NCBI RefSeq assembly: GCF_014697475.1
Contig: NZ_JACJRV010000013.1
Span: 1-64,000, forward strand
Direction: 5' to 3'
Origin: Nostoc sp. FACHB-152
GTDB lineage: Bacteria; Cyanobacteriota; Cyanobacteriia; Cyanobacteriales; Nostocaceae
Length of the DNA stretch: 64,000 nt
In this document: positions 46,038 through 55,129 of the stretch, piece by piece
Layout of the letters: each line of letters starts with the position of its first letter
Numbering within the stretch: position 1 is the first letter of the stretch
The notes under the pieces: generated by a model
Database searches by the model: none
The model's input: only the letters and a program-made list of their open reading frames with translations
Told to the model about the DNA's origin: nothing
Translations under genes and position numbers: made by a program

Positions 46038-49000
46038 ATGAAATCCGCAAATTTCAAGCTAGCAGTAGCAGGAGCATTCATAAACCTTACCATTGCTACA
46101 ACAACTAATATTGTTCAAGCACAATCAATCATTCCCGCCAATGATGGAGTCCATTCCCAAGTTCATATCAATGGAAATATTTACGATATTACTGGGGGAT
46201 ATTTATCTGGTGATGGTGCAAATTTGTTTCATAGCTTGAGTCAATTTGGTTTGAATCAAAATGAAATTGCTAATTTTGTATCCAAACCGAATATTCAAAA
46301 TATTTTGACGCGAGTAAATGGAGGGAATGCCTCGATAATTAACGGCTTAATTCAAGTTACTGGTGGTAATTCAAATTTATATTTAATGAATTCTGCGGGG
46401 ATTGTTTTTGGGAAAAATGCTAGTTTAAATATTCCAGGTTCATTTACAGCAACGACTGCCAATAGTATCGGGTTTGGCAATAATAGCTGGTTTGATAGTA
46501 TTGGTAGTAATGATTATGCTGGGCTTGTAGGAAATCCTAATACTTTTGCTTTTACAACACAAATACCAGGAAGCATTTTGAATGCCGGAAACTTAGCTGT
46601 TGGTAATAGCAAGAATTTATCATTGTTTGCTGGAACAGTCATCAGTACGGGAAGTTTATCTGCACCCAATGGACAAATTACACTTGTATCAGTTCCCGGA
46701 TACAATTTATTAAAGTTAACTCAGCAGGGAAGTTTAATAAACTTAGAATTTTCGCCAATTCAAAATTATTTAAATCATCCTCAAATTGAATCTATCTCCT
46801 TAGCGCAATTAATTACAGGTGGTAATGCGACTTCTGCCACAGATATAAAAGTAAATCCTGATGGTAGTTTTGATTTAATTGGTGCAAATATTCAAGTAGA
46901 ATCTGGTGATGTAGCAGCCAAACAAGTTACAGCAGGAAACGCAGTTTTATCAGCAAGTAATAATTTGAAATTAGTTGGTAGTAGTATCCAGACAACGGGT
47001 GATTTAAATTTACTAGCTAATAATAATGTATTTGTACGCGATAACGTAGAGACATTAAATTTAACATCTCTACAATCTGGTAGTAATTTATATATTCAAG
47101 GAAATCAAGGTATTGATATTCTTGCGCTTGATTCTTCTAGTAATGGCAATAAACCATTTAATAGTGGCAAAAATTTAACACTAGCTAGTAATGGAATTAT
47201 TTCTACCGACGCTCATTTCCAAAGTGGTGGAGATTTTAGTATTCGTAATTTAAATGGCAAAACTACAAATTTTATTAGTTCCTATGATCCTGTTATTAAT
47301 GTTGGAGGTAATTACGCAGTTGGGAACTATACGGGTGCATCACTGCAAGTAACATCTGGAGGAAATATTACCTATGGAACAGTTGTTATTAATGGGATTG
47401 ATCCTGCTGTTCATCCTACAAATCCCGCATTTTTCTTGAGTGCTGGTGGAACTATTACTAGTCCTGATGGTGTTTCAACTAGCTTAAGTAAGCTACTAGT
47501 AGATTTTCAAGCTGGTGGAGATATTAATATTCAAAATATTACCACTCAAGGCGGTAATATATCTCTTAATAGTATCAATGGCTCTATTAGTACAATAGAG
47601 CTTAGAAGTGAAGGCAATACTAGTGCAGGAGCAATTAATTTAACAGCTAAAAATAATATTAATATTGTAGGTAGTTTATATTCTGTATTTCGTGGCTCGG
47701 CTCCAAATGTGGGAAATGCTGGTAGTATTAACATCAACAGCAGCGCAGGAGGAATTACAATTACCGATAGCATTTATGCTTACAATCAAAACGGTAATTT
47801 TGGAACAAATGGTAATGTTACGCTCAATGCTTTTGGTGATATTGATGTCAATATAGCAGGTGCTGGAACTACTGGCAGATTAGTGAATTTTAACAGTAGT
47901 AATGGGAAAATTATCACTACATCAATTCAGTCAGATATTGCTAGCGGTTCTGCTATTTCTCTAAATTCAGCTAATGGAATTCAAAGCGATATTTCTAGTA
48001 CTTTTCAAACTGCTGGCGGAACCTTCAATGCTCTTTCTTCTGGGAATATCCTATTAGGTGTTATCAACTCTACAGGCGGTAATGTCACTATAGATAATAG
48101 TACTGGAAGTAATAGTACGATTACTGTAGCTTCGCCTATTAATACCACATCTTCAGGTAGTGCAGCTGGTTCTCTCGTTGTGAAAGCACCAGGAAATATT
48201 ACTCTCAACACTATTCAAGCCGACGGAACACAAGGTGGAAATGTTAGTGTTACCAGCACAGGTGGAAGTGTCACTTTGAATGGGGGAGTGGATGCTAGTT
48301 CTAGTGCTAACGGAACAACAGGCGGTGCAATTAATATTTCTGCAAATACGGGAATTTCTTCTAGTAGTGCTATTACTTCTCAGTTTCGAGGTGTGGCGAC
48401 TGACTCTGGTAATGGTGGCGATATTGCAATTGATAGTAAAGCAGGAATTAATCTCTATGGGACAGTTATTCGCAGCGATCGCGCCAACGGTGGTACTTTA
48501 GGTACAAGCGGTGATTTAACTCTTCAAGCCACAAATAATATTCGAGTTGGTAATTTTGGCACGAATTCTTTAATTGGTAACAATATTGATGTTACTAGCA
48601 CTACCGGAAATATTGATATTGTCTCGCAACTTCAATCTGATGGCGTTGGGGGAAGTGCAATTACATTGAATGCGCCGGGAACTGTGGCTTTGAATGGTGC
48701 AATTAATAATAATGGCGCAGATATTAAAGTTGGAGATGTTACCCCAACAAGTCAAATTACTTTTGGTTTTGCTGGTGATATTAATAGTAATGGTGGTGAT
48801 GTACTACTCAAAACTAGCACACCCTTAAACCTTACCCGTAATATCATCACCAATGGTGGCAATATAACTCTTGGTGGTAGCAGCATTATAACAACCGGAG
48901 CGACACTAAACTCTAGTAGCACAACTTTAGCTGGCGCAATTAATCTGCAAAGTAGCGGTGATATTACTACTGGTAGCTTAATCTTTGGGGCAACTGATAT

Positions 49001-52000
49001 CAATGGTATAGATAATGCTTTGCAAATAAATACACCTGGTAATGTCAATATAAATGCAAATCTAGTTAATAATGGCGCAGATATTTTAATTGGCAACCTT
49101 ACATCAGCTAATACAATTAATTTTGGTACTGCGATTCCCTCAACTATTAATACTGATGGCGGTTTAATACTATTAAAAGCAAACCCATTAAATCTTAATC
49201 ACAATATTAATACTGATGGTGGCGATATTACGCTTGGTGGTAGCAGTATAAATACTACTGGGTTCACGTTAAACTCTAGCAGCACCAACCAAGGTGGGAT
49301 TATTAATTTAGAAAGTACAGGAGATATTACCACTGGGTTGTTAACTTTTGGTGCAACAAGTCCCACAGGTGTAGATAATGCATTACAGATTAATACATCG
49401 GGAATTGTTAACCTTAACAGTGGCATTAATAATAATGGAGCAGATTTAATAATTGGTAATATTACGGCTCCCAGTCAAATTAATTTTAATGGTATTAGTC
49501 AAGTAAATACTACTGGTGGTAATTTATTCTTAAACAGTTCCGGTGTTTTGAATATAGCTAAACCCGTTTCTACATCCGGTGGTTCTATAACATTACAAGG
49601 GACAAACGTTGATACCAGTGCTATTACTCTAGATGCAACCAACCCTGGCGGGACTGGCGGTGCAATTGATATTACTGCTACTAATGGCAATATTATAGCT
49701 GGTGAAATTATTGGCGATCGCCTGACAACAGCAGGTACAATTCAACTTAATGGTAACGTCACCACAACCAACGCTCAAACTTATAATAGTGCAGTTCAAA
49801 TCAATGCTACTAATACTATCCTCACAACTACAAATAACCCCATTACTTTTAATAGCACTGTTGATGGACAAACATTTGCCAATAACTCTCTTACAATAAA
49901 TTCAATTAGTAGTGATGTTAGCTTTAATAATAATGTTGGTTCAACTCAAGCATTAGGTCAATTAATTGTTAATAGCAGTGGTATAACTAATTTTAAAGGA
50001 ACTGTAGATGCTGCCAGCTTAATTGTTAATGGTAATACAACAATTAATGCTAATGTCACTACACTGAATGCTCAAACCTATGCTCAAAATTTAACTATCA
50101 ACGGCGCAAACATTATTCTTGATAGTATTAACGATGCAGATATTAGTTTTAATGCAAACGTTAACTCCAATGGTAATGTAACTGTCAATACTGGTGGAAT
50201 CACTACGTTTGCTGGGACAGTAAATGCTCAAAGTTTAACCACTGATGTAGATGGTATAACCAAAATCCAAAATAACGTTATCACGGCTAACGGACAAAAC
50301 TACGGTGATGCAGTTATTCTAACTAATCCATTAACGACACTCACCAATAGTGATAATGCAATTAATTTTAATAACACTCTTGATGGGCAAAGAACTGGTA
50401 GTAATTCGCTGATAATCAATACAAATAGTCTAGCTTTTGCCAGTGCAGTTGGCGGAAATCAACCACTTCAAGATATCACAATCCAAACTCAACAAGGGCT
50501 GACTTTCAATAACTCTATTTACACAAATAAGGGAAACATTACTATCAAGGCACCTGATATCAATACAACTAATATTAGTACAAATGGCGGCAATATTTCC
50601 TTAAATAGTAGCAGTAAAGTAAATACTACTGGAAACCTCGATACAACTTCTAGTAGTGGTAATAGCGGCGATATTATTATATTTGCACCTGAAGCATTAA
50701 ATCTTGGCAGCCTCAGCACCTCTAACAGCAATTCAATTGCAGGTAAAATTTCCCTTACCAGCCAAAATGAAAGTATTACCAGTGGCGATTTAAATACTTC
50801 AGGAAATACCCAAGGTGGCGAAATTAAACTAATAGCTCAAACCAGTGTGACAACTGGAATAATTAACTCTAGTACCAGCAATGGTAACGCTGGAAATGTT
50901 AGTATTGACCCCATTGGCGATGTTGTTGTTAGTTATATTAATGCCCAAGGCGGTACTAATGGAATTGGCGGTAATATCGATATTACGGCTGGTCAATATT
51001 TTCGTGCTTCCGATACTTTTATAGACCAAAATGGCTTACTGGCCAGTATATCCACCGCCGGTGGTTTGGGTAATGGTTCATTTACTCTACGTCATTTTGG
51101 CGGATATTCAGGAGTACCATTTGATATTGGTAATCCTGCAACTAACGGTACAGCAGGAGAAATCACTACAGGCTTAGGAAATCGCCTCACTCTTGGACAA
51201 TCTTTTCCTTATTTATATTCTCAAGGAACTGCACCCAACGAAATCCGTTTGATTACTGCGCCTGAACCTGTTATTCCTCAACCGCCAAATCAAATGACTT
51301 CCCGTTTTCCAGAAGAAACTCAACCAAAATCGCCAAATCAAATATCTGCACCAAATAATATAGATGATTTTGATATTGATTTAGGGATGGAAAAATTAGA
51401 TGCAGATTTTGGTAATGATTTCAAAGATTATTTTGGTTTACCGTTTGATTTACCTCAAATTACTCTCGAAGAAGCTAAGGCAATTCTCGCTAATATTGAA
51501 AAAGAAACTGGGACAAAACCTGCTTTAGTCTATGTAAGTTTTGTACCAGATTTAACAAAAAATAACGCATCAGGAAAAGATACTGATCAATTAGAAATAA
51601 TTGTAATTACTGCTAAAGGAAAACCGATTCGGAAAGTAATTTATGATGTTACTCGTGCTGAAGTGCTGGCAACAGTGAATGAACTTCGTGGCACTGTTAC
51701 AGATAGAACTACCGAAGACTTTTTCTTACCATCGCAGAAAATATATAACTGGATAATCAAACCTGTGCAACCCGAACTGCAAAAACGGCAGATAAATAAT
51801 TTATTATTTTTAATGGATGAAGGATTGCGATCACTTCCTGTTGCAGCACTCCACGATGGTCAAAAATTCCTCGTTGAAAATTATAGCCTTGGACTGTCCC
51901 CCAGCCTCAACTTGACTGATACTCGCTACGTTGATATTAAAAAATTGCAAATTCTAGCAATGGGTGCATCTAAATTTCAAGAACAAAATGCACTCCCCGC

Positions 52001-52622
52001 AGTCCCAGTAGAATTGTCCTTATTAACACAAAAATTATGGAGAGGAAATTCGTTATTAAACGAAAAGTTTACTGTTAACGGCTTGCTTTCACAGCGACGA
52101 CAAACCCCATTTGGTATTTTACACCTCGCCACCCATGCCGAATTTAAACCTGGAGAACCAGGGCAATCATATATTCAATTCTGGGATAAAAAATTACAAC
52201 TAGACCAAGTGCGGAAATTAAGTTTTAATAATCCCCCAGTTGAATTATTAGTATTAAGTGCCTGTCGCACAGCAGTTGGTGATACCGAAGCAGAATTAGG
52301 ATTTGCCGGACTTGCCGCCCAATCAGGGGCAAAATCAGCAGTAGCAAGTTTGTGGTATGTCAGCGACGAAGGAACCTTGGCATTAATGACCGATTTTTAT
52401 AGCCAGTTAGGAAATGAAAAAGTCAAAATTAAAGCCGAGGCATTACGACAAGCACAATTAGCAATGATTAAAGGACAAATTCGGATTGAAAAAGGTAAAT
52501 TATACAGCCCAGCTTTGCCCACAGGTGTAGATTTACCTCCAGAGTTAGCAGAACAAGACAATCACAACTTAAACCATCCTTATTATTGGGCAAGTTTTAC
52601 TATGATTGGTAATCCTTGGTGA
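46038..52622 (+). CDS. TpsA-type filamentous haemagglutinin-like exoprotein with C-terminal CHAT protease domain
   Basis: A 2194-residue protein. The signal peptide ends near IVQAQ. The TPS secretion domain (about 30-165) holds SIIPANDGVHSQVHINGNIY, NGLIQVTGGNSNLYLMNSAG and FGKNASLNIPGSF. A very long Asn/Thr/Ser/Gly-rich beta-helix (about 170-1760) follows, with a 121-residue tandem period in the middle. A short acidic linker with PxxP segments (about 1740-1790) precedes a caspase-like CHAT domain (about 1810-2194). The dyad is His2033 (HLATHAEF) and Cys2076 (LSACRTAVGD). The end YYWASFTMIGNPW is typical of CHAT. The protein is expected to cross the outer membrane via the divergent TpsB. CHAT outside the cell is unusual; self-processing or cleavage of surface proteins is possible. 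Confidence 0.93.
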   Translation: MKSANFKLAVAGAFINLTIATTTNIVQAQSIIPANDGVHSQVHINGNIYDITGGYLSGDGANLFHSLSQFGLNQNEIANFVSKPNIQNILTRVNGGNASIINGLIQVTGGNSNLYLMNSAGIVFGKNASLNIPGSFTATTANSIGFGNNSWFDSIGSNDYAGLVGNPNTFAFTTQIPGSILNAGNLAVGNSKNLSLFAGTVISTGSLSAPNGQITLVSVPGYNLLKLTQQGSLINLEFSPIQNYLNHPQIESISLAQLITGGNATSATDIKVNPDGSFDLIGANIQVESGDVAAKQVTAGNAVLSASNNLKLVGSSIQTTGDLNLLANNNVFVRDNVETLNLTSLQSGSNLYIQGNQGIDILALDSSSNGNKPFNSGKNLTLASNGIISTDAHFQSGGDFSIRNLNGKTTNFISSYDPVINVGGNYAVGNYTGASLQVTSGGNITYGTVVINGIDPAVHPTNPAFFLSAGGTITSPDGVSTSLSKLLVDFQAGGDINIQNITTQGGNISLNSINGSISTIELRSEGNTSAGAINLTAKNNINIVGSLYSVFRGSAPNVGNAGSININSSAGGITITDSIYAYNQNGNFGTNGNVTLNAFGDIDVNIAGAGTTGRLVNFNSSNGKIITTSIQSDIASGSAISLNSANGIQSDISSTFQTAGGTFNALSSGNILLGVINSTGGNVTIDNSTGSNSTITVASPINTTSSGSAAGSLVVKAPGNITLNTIQADGTQGGNVSVTSTGGSVTLNGGVDASSSANGTTGGAINISANTGISSSSAITSQFRGVATDSGNGGDIAIDSKAGINLYGTVIRSDRANGGTLGTSGDLTLQATNNIRVGNFGTNSLIGNNIDVTSTTGNIDIVSQLQSDGVGGSAITLNAPGTVALNGAINNNGADIKVGDVTPTSQITFGFAGDINSNGGDVLLKTSTPLNLTRNIITNGGNITLGGSSIITTGATLNSSSTTLAGAINLQSSGDITTGSLIFGATDINGIDNALQINTPGNVNINANLVNNGADILIGNLTSANTINFGTAIPSTINTDGGLILLKANPLNLNHNINTDGGDITLGGSSINTTGFTLNSSSTNQGGIINLESTGDITTGLLTFGATSPTGVDNALQINTSGIVNLNSGINNNGADLIIGNITAPSQINFNGISQVNTTGGNLFLNSSGVLNIAKPVSTSGGSITLQGTNVDTSAITLDATNPGGTGGAIDITATNGNIIAGEIIGDRLTTAGTIQLNGNVTTTNAQTYNSAVQINATNTILTTTNNPITFNSTVDGQTFANNSLTINSISSDVSFNNNVGSTQALGQLIVNSSGITNFKGTVDAASLIVNGNTTINANVTTLNAQTYAQNLTINGANIILDSINDADISFNANVNSNGNVTVNTGGITTFAGTVNAQSLTTDVDGITKIQNNVITANGQNYGDAVILTNPLTTLTNSDNAINFNNTLDGQRTGSNSLIINTNSLAFASAVGGNQPLQDITIQTQQGLTFNNSIYTNKGNITIKAPDINTTNISTNGGNISLNSSSKVNTTGNLDTTSSSGNSGDIIIFAPEALNLGSLSTSNSNSIAGKISLTSQNESITSGDLNTSGNTQGGEIKLIAQTSVTTGIINSSTSNGNAGNVSIDPIGDVVVSYINAQGGTNGIGGNIDITAGQYFRASDTFIDQNGLLASISTAGGLGNGSFTLRHFGGYSGVPFDIGNPATNGTAGEITTGLGNRLTLGQSFPYLYSQGTAPNEIRLITAPEPVIPQPPNQMTSRFPEETQPKSPNQISAPNNIDDFDIDLGMEKLDADFGNDFKDYFGLPFDLPQITLEEAKAILANIEKETGTKPALVYVSFVPDLTKNNASGKDTDQLEIIVITAKGKPIRKVIYDVTRAEVLATVNELRGTVTDRTTEDFFLPSQKIYNWIIKPVQPELQKRQINNLLFLMDEGLRSLPVAALHDGQKFLVENYSLGLSPSLNLTDTRYVDIKKLQILAMGASKFQEQNALPAVPVELSLLTQKLWRGNSLLNEKFTVNGLLSQRRQTPFGILHLATHAEFKPGEPGQSYIQFWDKKLQLDQVRKLSFNNPPVELLVLSACRTAVGDTEAELGFAGLAAQSGAKSAVASLWYVSDEGTLALMTDFYSQLGNEKVKIKAEALRQAQLAMIKGQIRIEKGKLYSPALPTGVDLPPELAEQDNHNLNHPYYWASFTMIGNPW

Positions 52623-53396
52623 ACATCATCAGTTTTGGATATTTTATAATACAGCAAAGCGTTATTGGTACAAAATTCAGGGCTTACGCAGTGTGACGAA
52701 TTTTTAGGATGCCTATCCGCACAGCAAACTTAACACTGTAAATTTGTGAAACTTTCTATATGAGACTTATACCATTTTAGATTTTAGATAATGAAATTGT
52801 AAAACACTTGTTGTATAACCGTTTGAGCCATCCATCTGTTGCCATCATTTTTCAAATTGGTATCAGAAGCAAGGACAGATCTATGCTATTATCTGCTGTT
52901 TTGCTCTCTTAATTCTCTAATTAACAGTTAAATAAATTGATAAAAACCTACTTGTTGGATTATTACTGAAAGTTTCAAGTACTTTATAAAAGCTTATTAT
53001 GTATTTATTAAAAACTTCAATTATTTATAAAAGCTTATTATATTTACACGGAAAACTTTAAATAACTCATATTAGCTTATTAAAATTGTTCACTATTTAT
53101 ACTAATGACATATCGAATCAATTGATTAAATATATAAATATAGGAATTCTTGAGATTTGTGAAAAGAGAAAAATAGATAATATGGGTAATATACCCTAAA
53201 GTCGATTTAAAAACATATAGTACTTTTCACAAGTAAAATAGGTTCCTATTTTTAAATAAATGAAATGAGAATTCTTTTTTGTTATTTCTGGTAAACTTTA
53301 TCTTTTGGATACCGTATATTTGAAAAATATTAGATTTATCTGCTATTAGCAAAAAAATAGAAATCTCATAGCCTAATATCTTTCACCACATCATTG
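52623..53396. other. 774-bp AT-rich intergenic region with a direct repeat
   Basis: No gene seen. TTTATAAAAGCTTATTAT occurs twice, near 52983 and 53035, about 50 bp apart, each in an AT-rich context. It probably includes the promoter of the alpha-oxoamine synthase gene. A lone TATAGGAATTC near 53140 resembles the end of the MITE family but has no partner. Confidence 0.45.
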
Positions 53397-54740
53397 ATGA
53401 TTAACACTGATATTTCGACACCTATCATTACTTATCTGAAACAATTAGAGAGTCAAGGAATTACTGACATAGAAATAATTTGTGAAAAATTATTTCAACA
53501 GCTTAATCGCCAAATTGAACTGGGCTTATATTCCAATGATAGGTATATAGAATTTGGTAGTGATGTTGCAGGAACTGTTGTTTCAGCTACGGGTAATTTT
53601 AAGGTTGAATGTATATTATGGTGTATCAACCACTATTTGGGATTAAATAGAAACGCGAATGTGATTAATAAAGTTTGTGAAGCAGTCAAAAAATTTGGTA
53701 CTGGCTCTGGAACATCCGCTCTTTCAGGTGGAATGTCAAGCCTACATAAAGAAGTTGAGTTAAAAATTAGAAATTTAATTGGGAAAGAAAACGTCATCCT
53801 TTTTCCCACTGGTTATTCTGCTAATTTAGGTACCCTATCCGCGTTACCTGGAAAAAAAGATTTAATTTTGTTTGATAGAGAAAGCCATGCTTCCTTGATA
53901 GATGGAATTAAATTATCAGGAAAAAAATGGATGACCTTTAAGCATAATAATGTAAATGATTTAAATTTAAAACTACAAAAATATTCGCAAAATTTTGAAA
54001 ATATATTTGTAGTAGTTGAATCTGCATACTCCATGAGTGGAGATATTGCACCTCTTAGAGAAATCATTGAGTTAAAACAAAAATATAAGTTTTTGTTGTA
54101 TGTGGATGAAGCGCATACATTCGGGATTTATGGCAAGAATGGTGCTGGATACTGTAGTGAACTAGGTATTGTTGAGCAAGTGGATTTTATAGTTGCAACT
54201 TTATCTAAAGCAACTGCTTCTATTGGTGGATTTTTGGCAACAAAATCAAAATATCTACCTCTACTAAAATGGCGGGCAAATTCCTATGCGTTTCAAGCTT
54301 GTTTAACGCCATCGGATGCAGCAGCTATTTTAGCTAGTTTAGAAGAAATAGAGAATAACCCACAAATTGTTGAACAACTACATCATAATAATCAATATAT
54401 GAGGCAAAGATTAACTAGTATTGGCTTTAATTTAGGCACAAGCAAAAGCCCTATTATCCCTATATTCATGCCAGACGAAGCTACATTAATCTCATTGAAC
54501 AAAGAACTTTTTACCCGTGGGATATTTTCAGTATCTATTTTTTATCCGGTAGTTAAACCAAAAGAAGGGCGAATCAGATTCATTCTTAGTGCCTCGCATA
54601 CAAAAGAACAAATAGATAAAACAATAAATGCATTGCAAGAACTTGGCATAAAATACAATATTATACCTCCGTCTCCATTGGCAGAGTGGCAAGATGATGG
54701 ATATTCTTGGACGCAGACTCCAGAAAGTAGTTTAGTATAG
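53397..54740 (+). CDS. Alpha-oxoamine synthase family PLP enzyme (AONS/KBL/CqsA-like)
   Basis: A 447-residue fold-type I PLP enzyme. Class II motifs are visible: GTGSGTSALSGGMSSLHKEV, DRESHASLIDG (His that stacks on PLP), YVDEAHTFGIYGKNGAG (Asp and His), and the Schiff-base Lys in VATLSKATASIGGF. The family condenses an acyl-CoA (or acyl-ACP) with an amino acid, losing CO2; members are 8-amino-7-oxononanoate synthase, 2-amino-3-ketobutyrate ligase, sphingoid-base synthase and the autoinducer synthases CqsA/LqsA. The protein is longer than BioF (about 385) by an N-terminal extension of about 60 residues. No bio genes are near. The substrate is unknown. It precedes a giant Ser/Thr-His kinase on the same strand. 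Confidence 0.82.
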   Translation: MINTDISTPIITYLKQLESQGITDIEIICEKLFQQLNRQIELGLYSNDRYIEFGSDVAGTVVSATGNFKVECILWCINHYLGLNRNANVINKVCEAVKKFGTGSGTSALSGGMSSLHKEVELKIRNLIGKENVILFPTGYSANLGTLSALPGKKDLILFDRESHASLIDGIKLSGKKWMTFKHNNVNDLNLKLQKYSQNFENIFVVVESAYSMSGDIAPLREIIELKQKYKFLLYVDEAHTFGIYGKNGAGYCSELGIVEQVDFIVATLSKATASIGGFLATKSKYLPLLKWRANSYAFQACLTPSDAAAILASLEEIENNPQIVEQLHHNNQYMRQRLTSIGFNLGTSKSPIIPIFMPDEATLISLNKELFTRGIFSVSIFYPVVKPKEGRIRFILSASHTKEQIDKTINALQELGIKYNIIPPSPLAEWQDDGYSWTQTPESSLV

Positions 54741-54972
54741 TTATAACATTTGATGATTTGCTGAAAACTGGCAGTAGAGAAGTTTGTATTGCCATTGCTA
54801 TTCAATGTATATTTTTACTTCCTAAATCTGCATTAGCAACCAAGATTCCTTAATAATCAGGGGTGCAGATACTCGTTGTATTGGCTCAATGCGATAAAAA
54901 TACGCAAAATTTCAAAAACGAAATAGGCAATATCGTTTTTAAATATGTTGAGTGTTCCTTCTAGCAATCAAA

Positions 54973-55004
54973 CCCCAAAAAATCAAGTTTTTTGGGGCTT
55001 TAAA
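54973..55004 (+). terminator. Hairpin terminator after the oxoamine synthase gene
   Basis: A perfect 10-bp stem CCCCAAAAAA (54973-54982) with TTTTTTGGGG (54988-54997) and loop TCAAG, then CTTTAAA. It lies 233 bp after the stop of the synthase and 130 bp before the kinase ATG, so the two genes may have separate transcripts. Confidence 0.65.
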
Positions 55005-55129
55005 TTATTGAGTTATATTTAGCAAATAGCTTAAATATCTCGAATAAATGCCATCTCAGGCTTTTTTGAGCCATTTTTAATTTCTTTATTGGGAATTATA
55101 AAAATTTAATACCGCAAACAAAGGAAATA

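Noticed and set aside
47546-50731. Several minus-strand frames rich in Leu, Pro, Val and Ile opposite tpsA
   Set aside because: They mirror the Asn/Thr/Gly-rich repeats of the exoprotein and look like membrane proteins only because of antisense codon bias.
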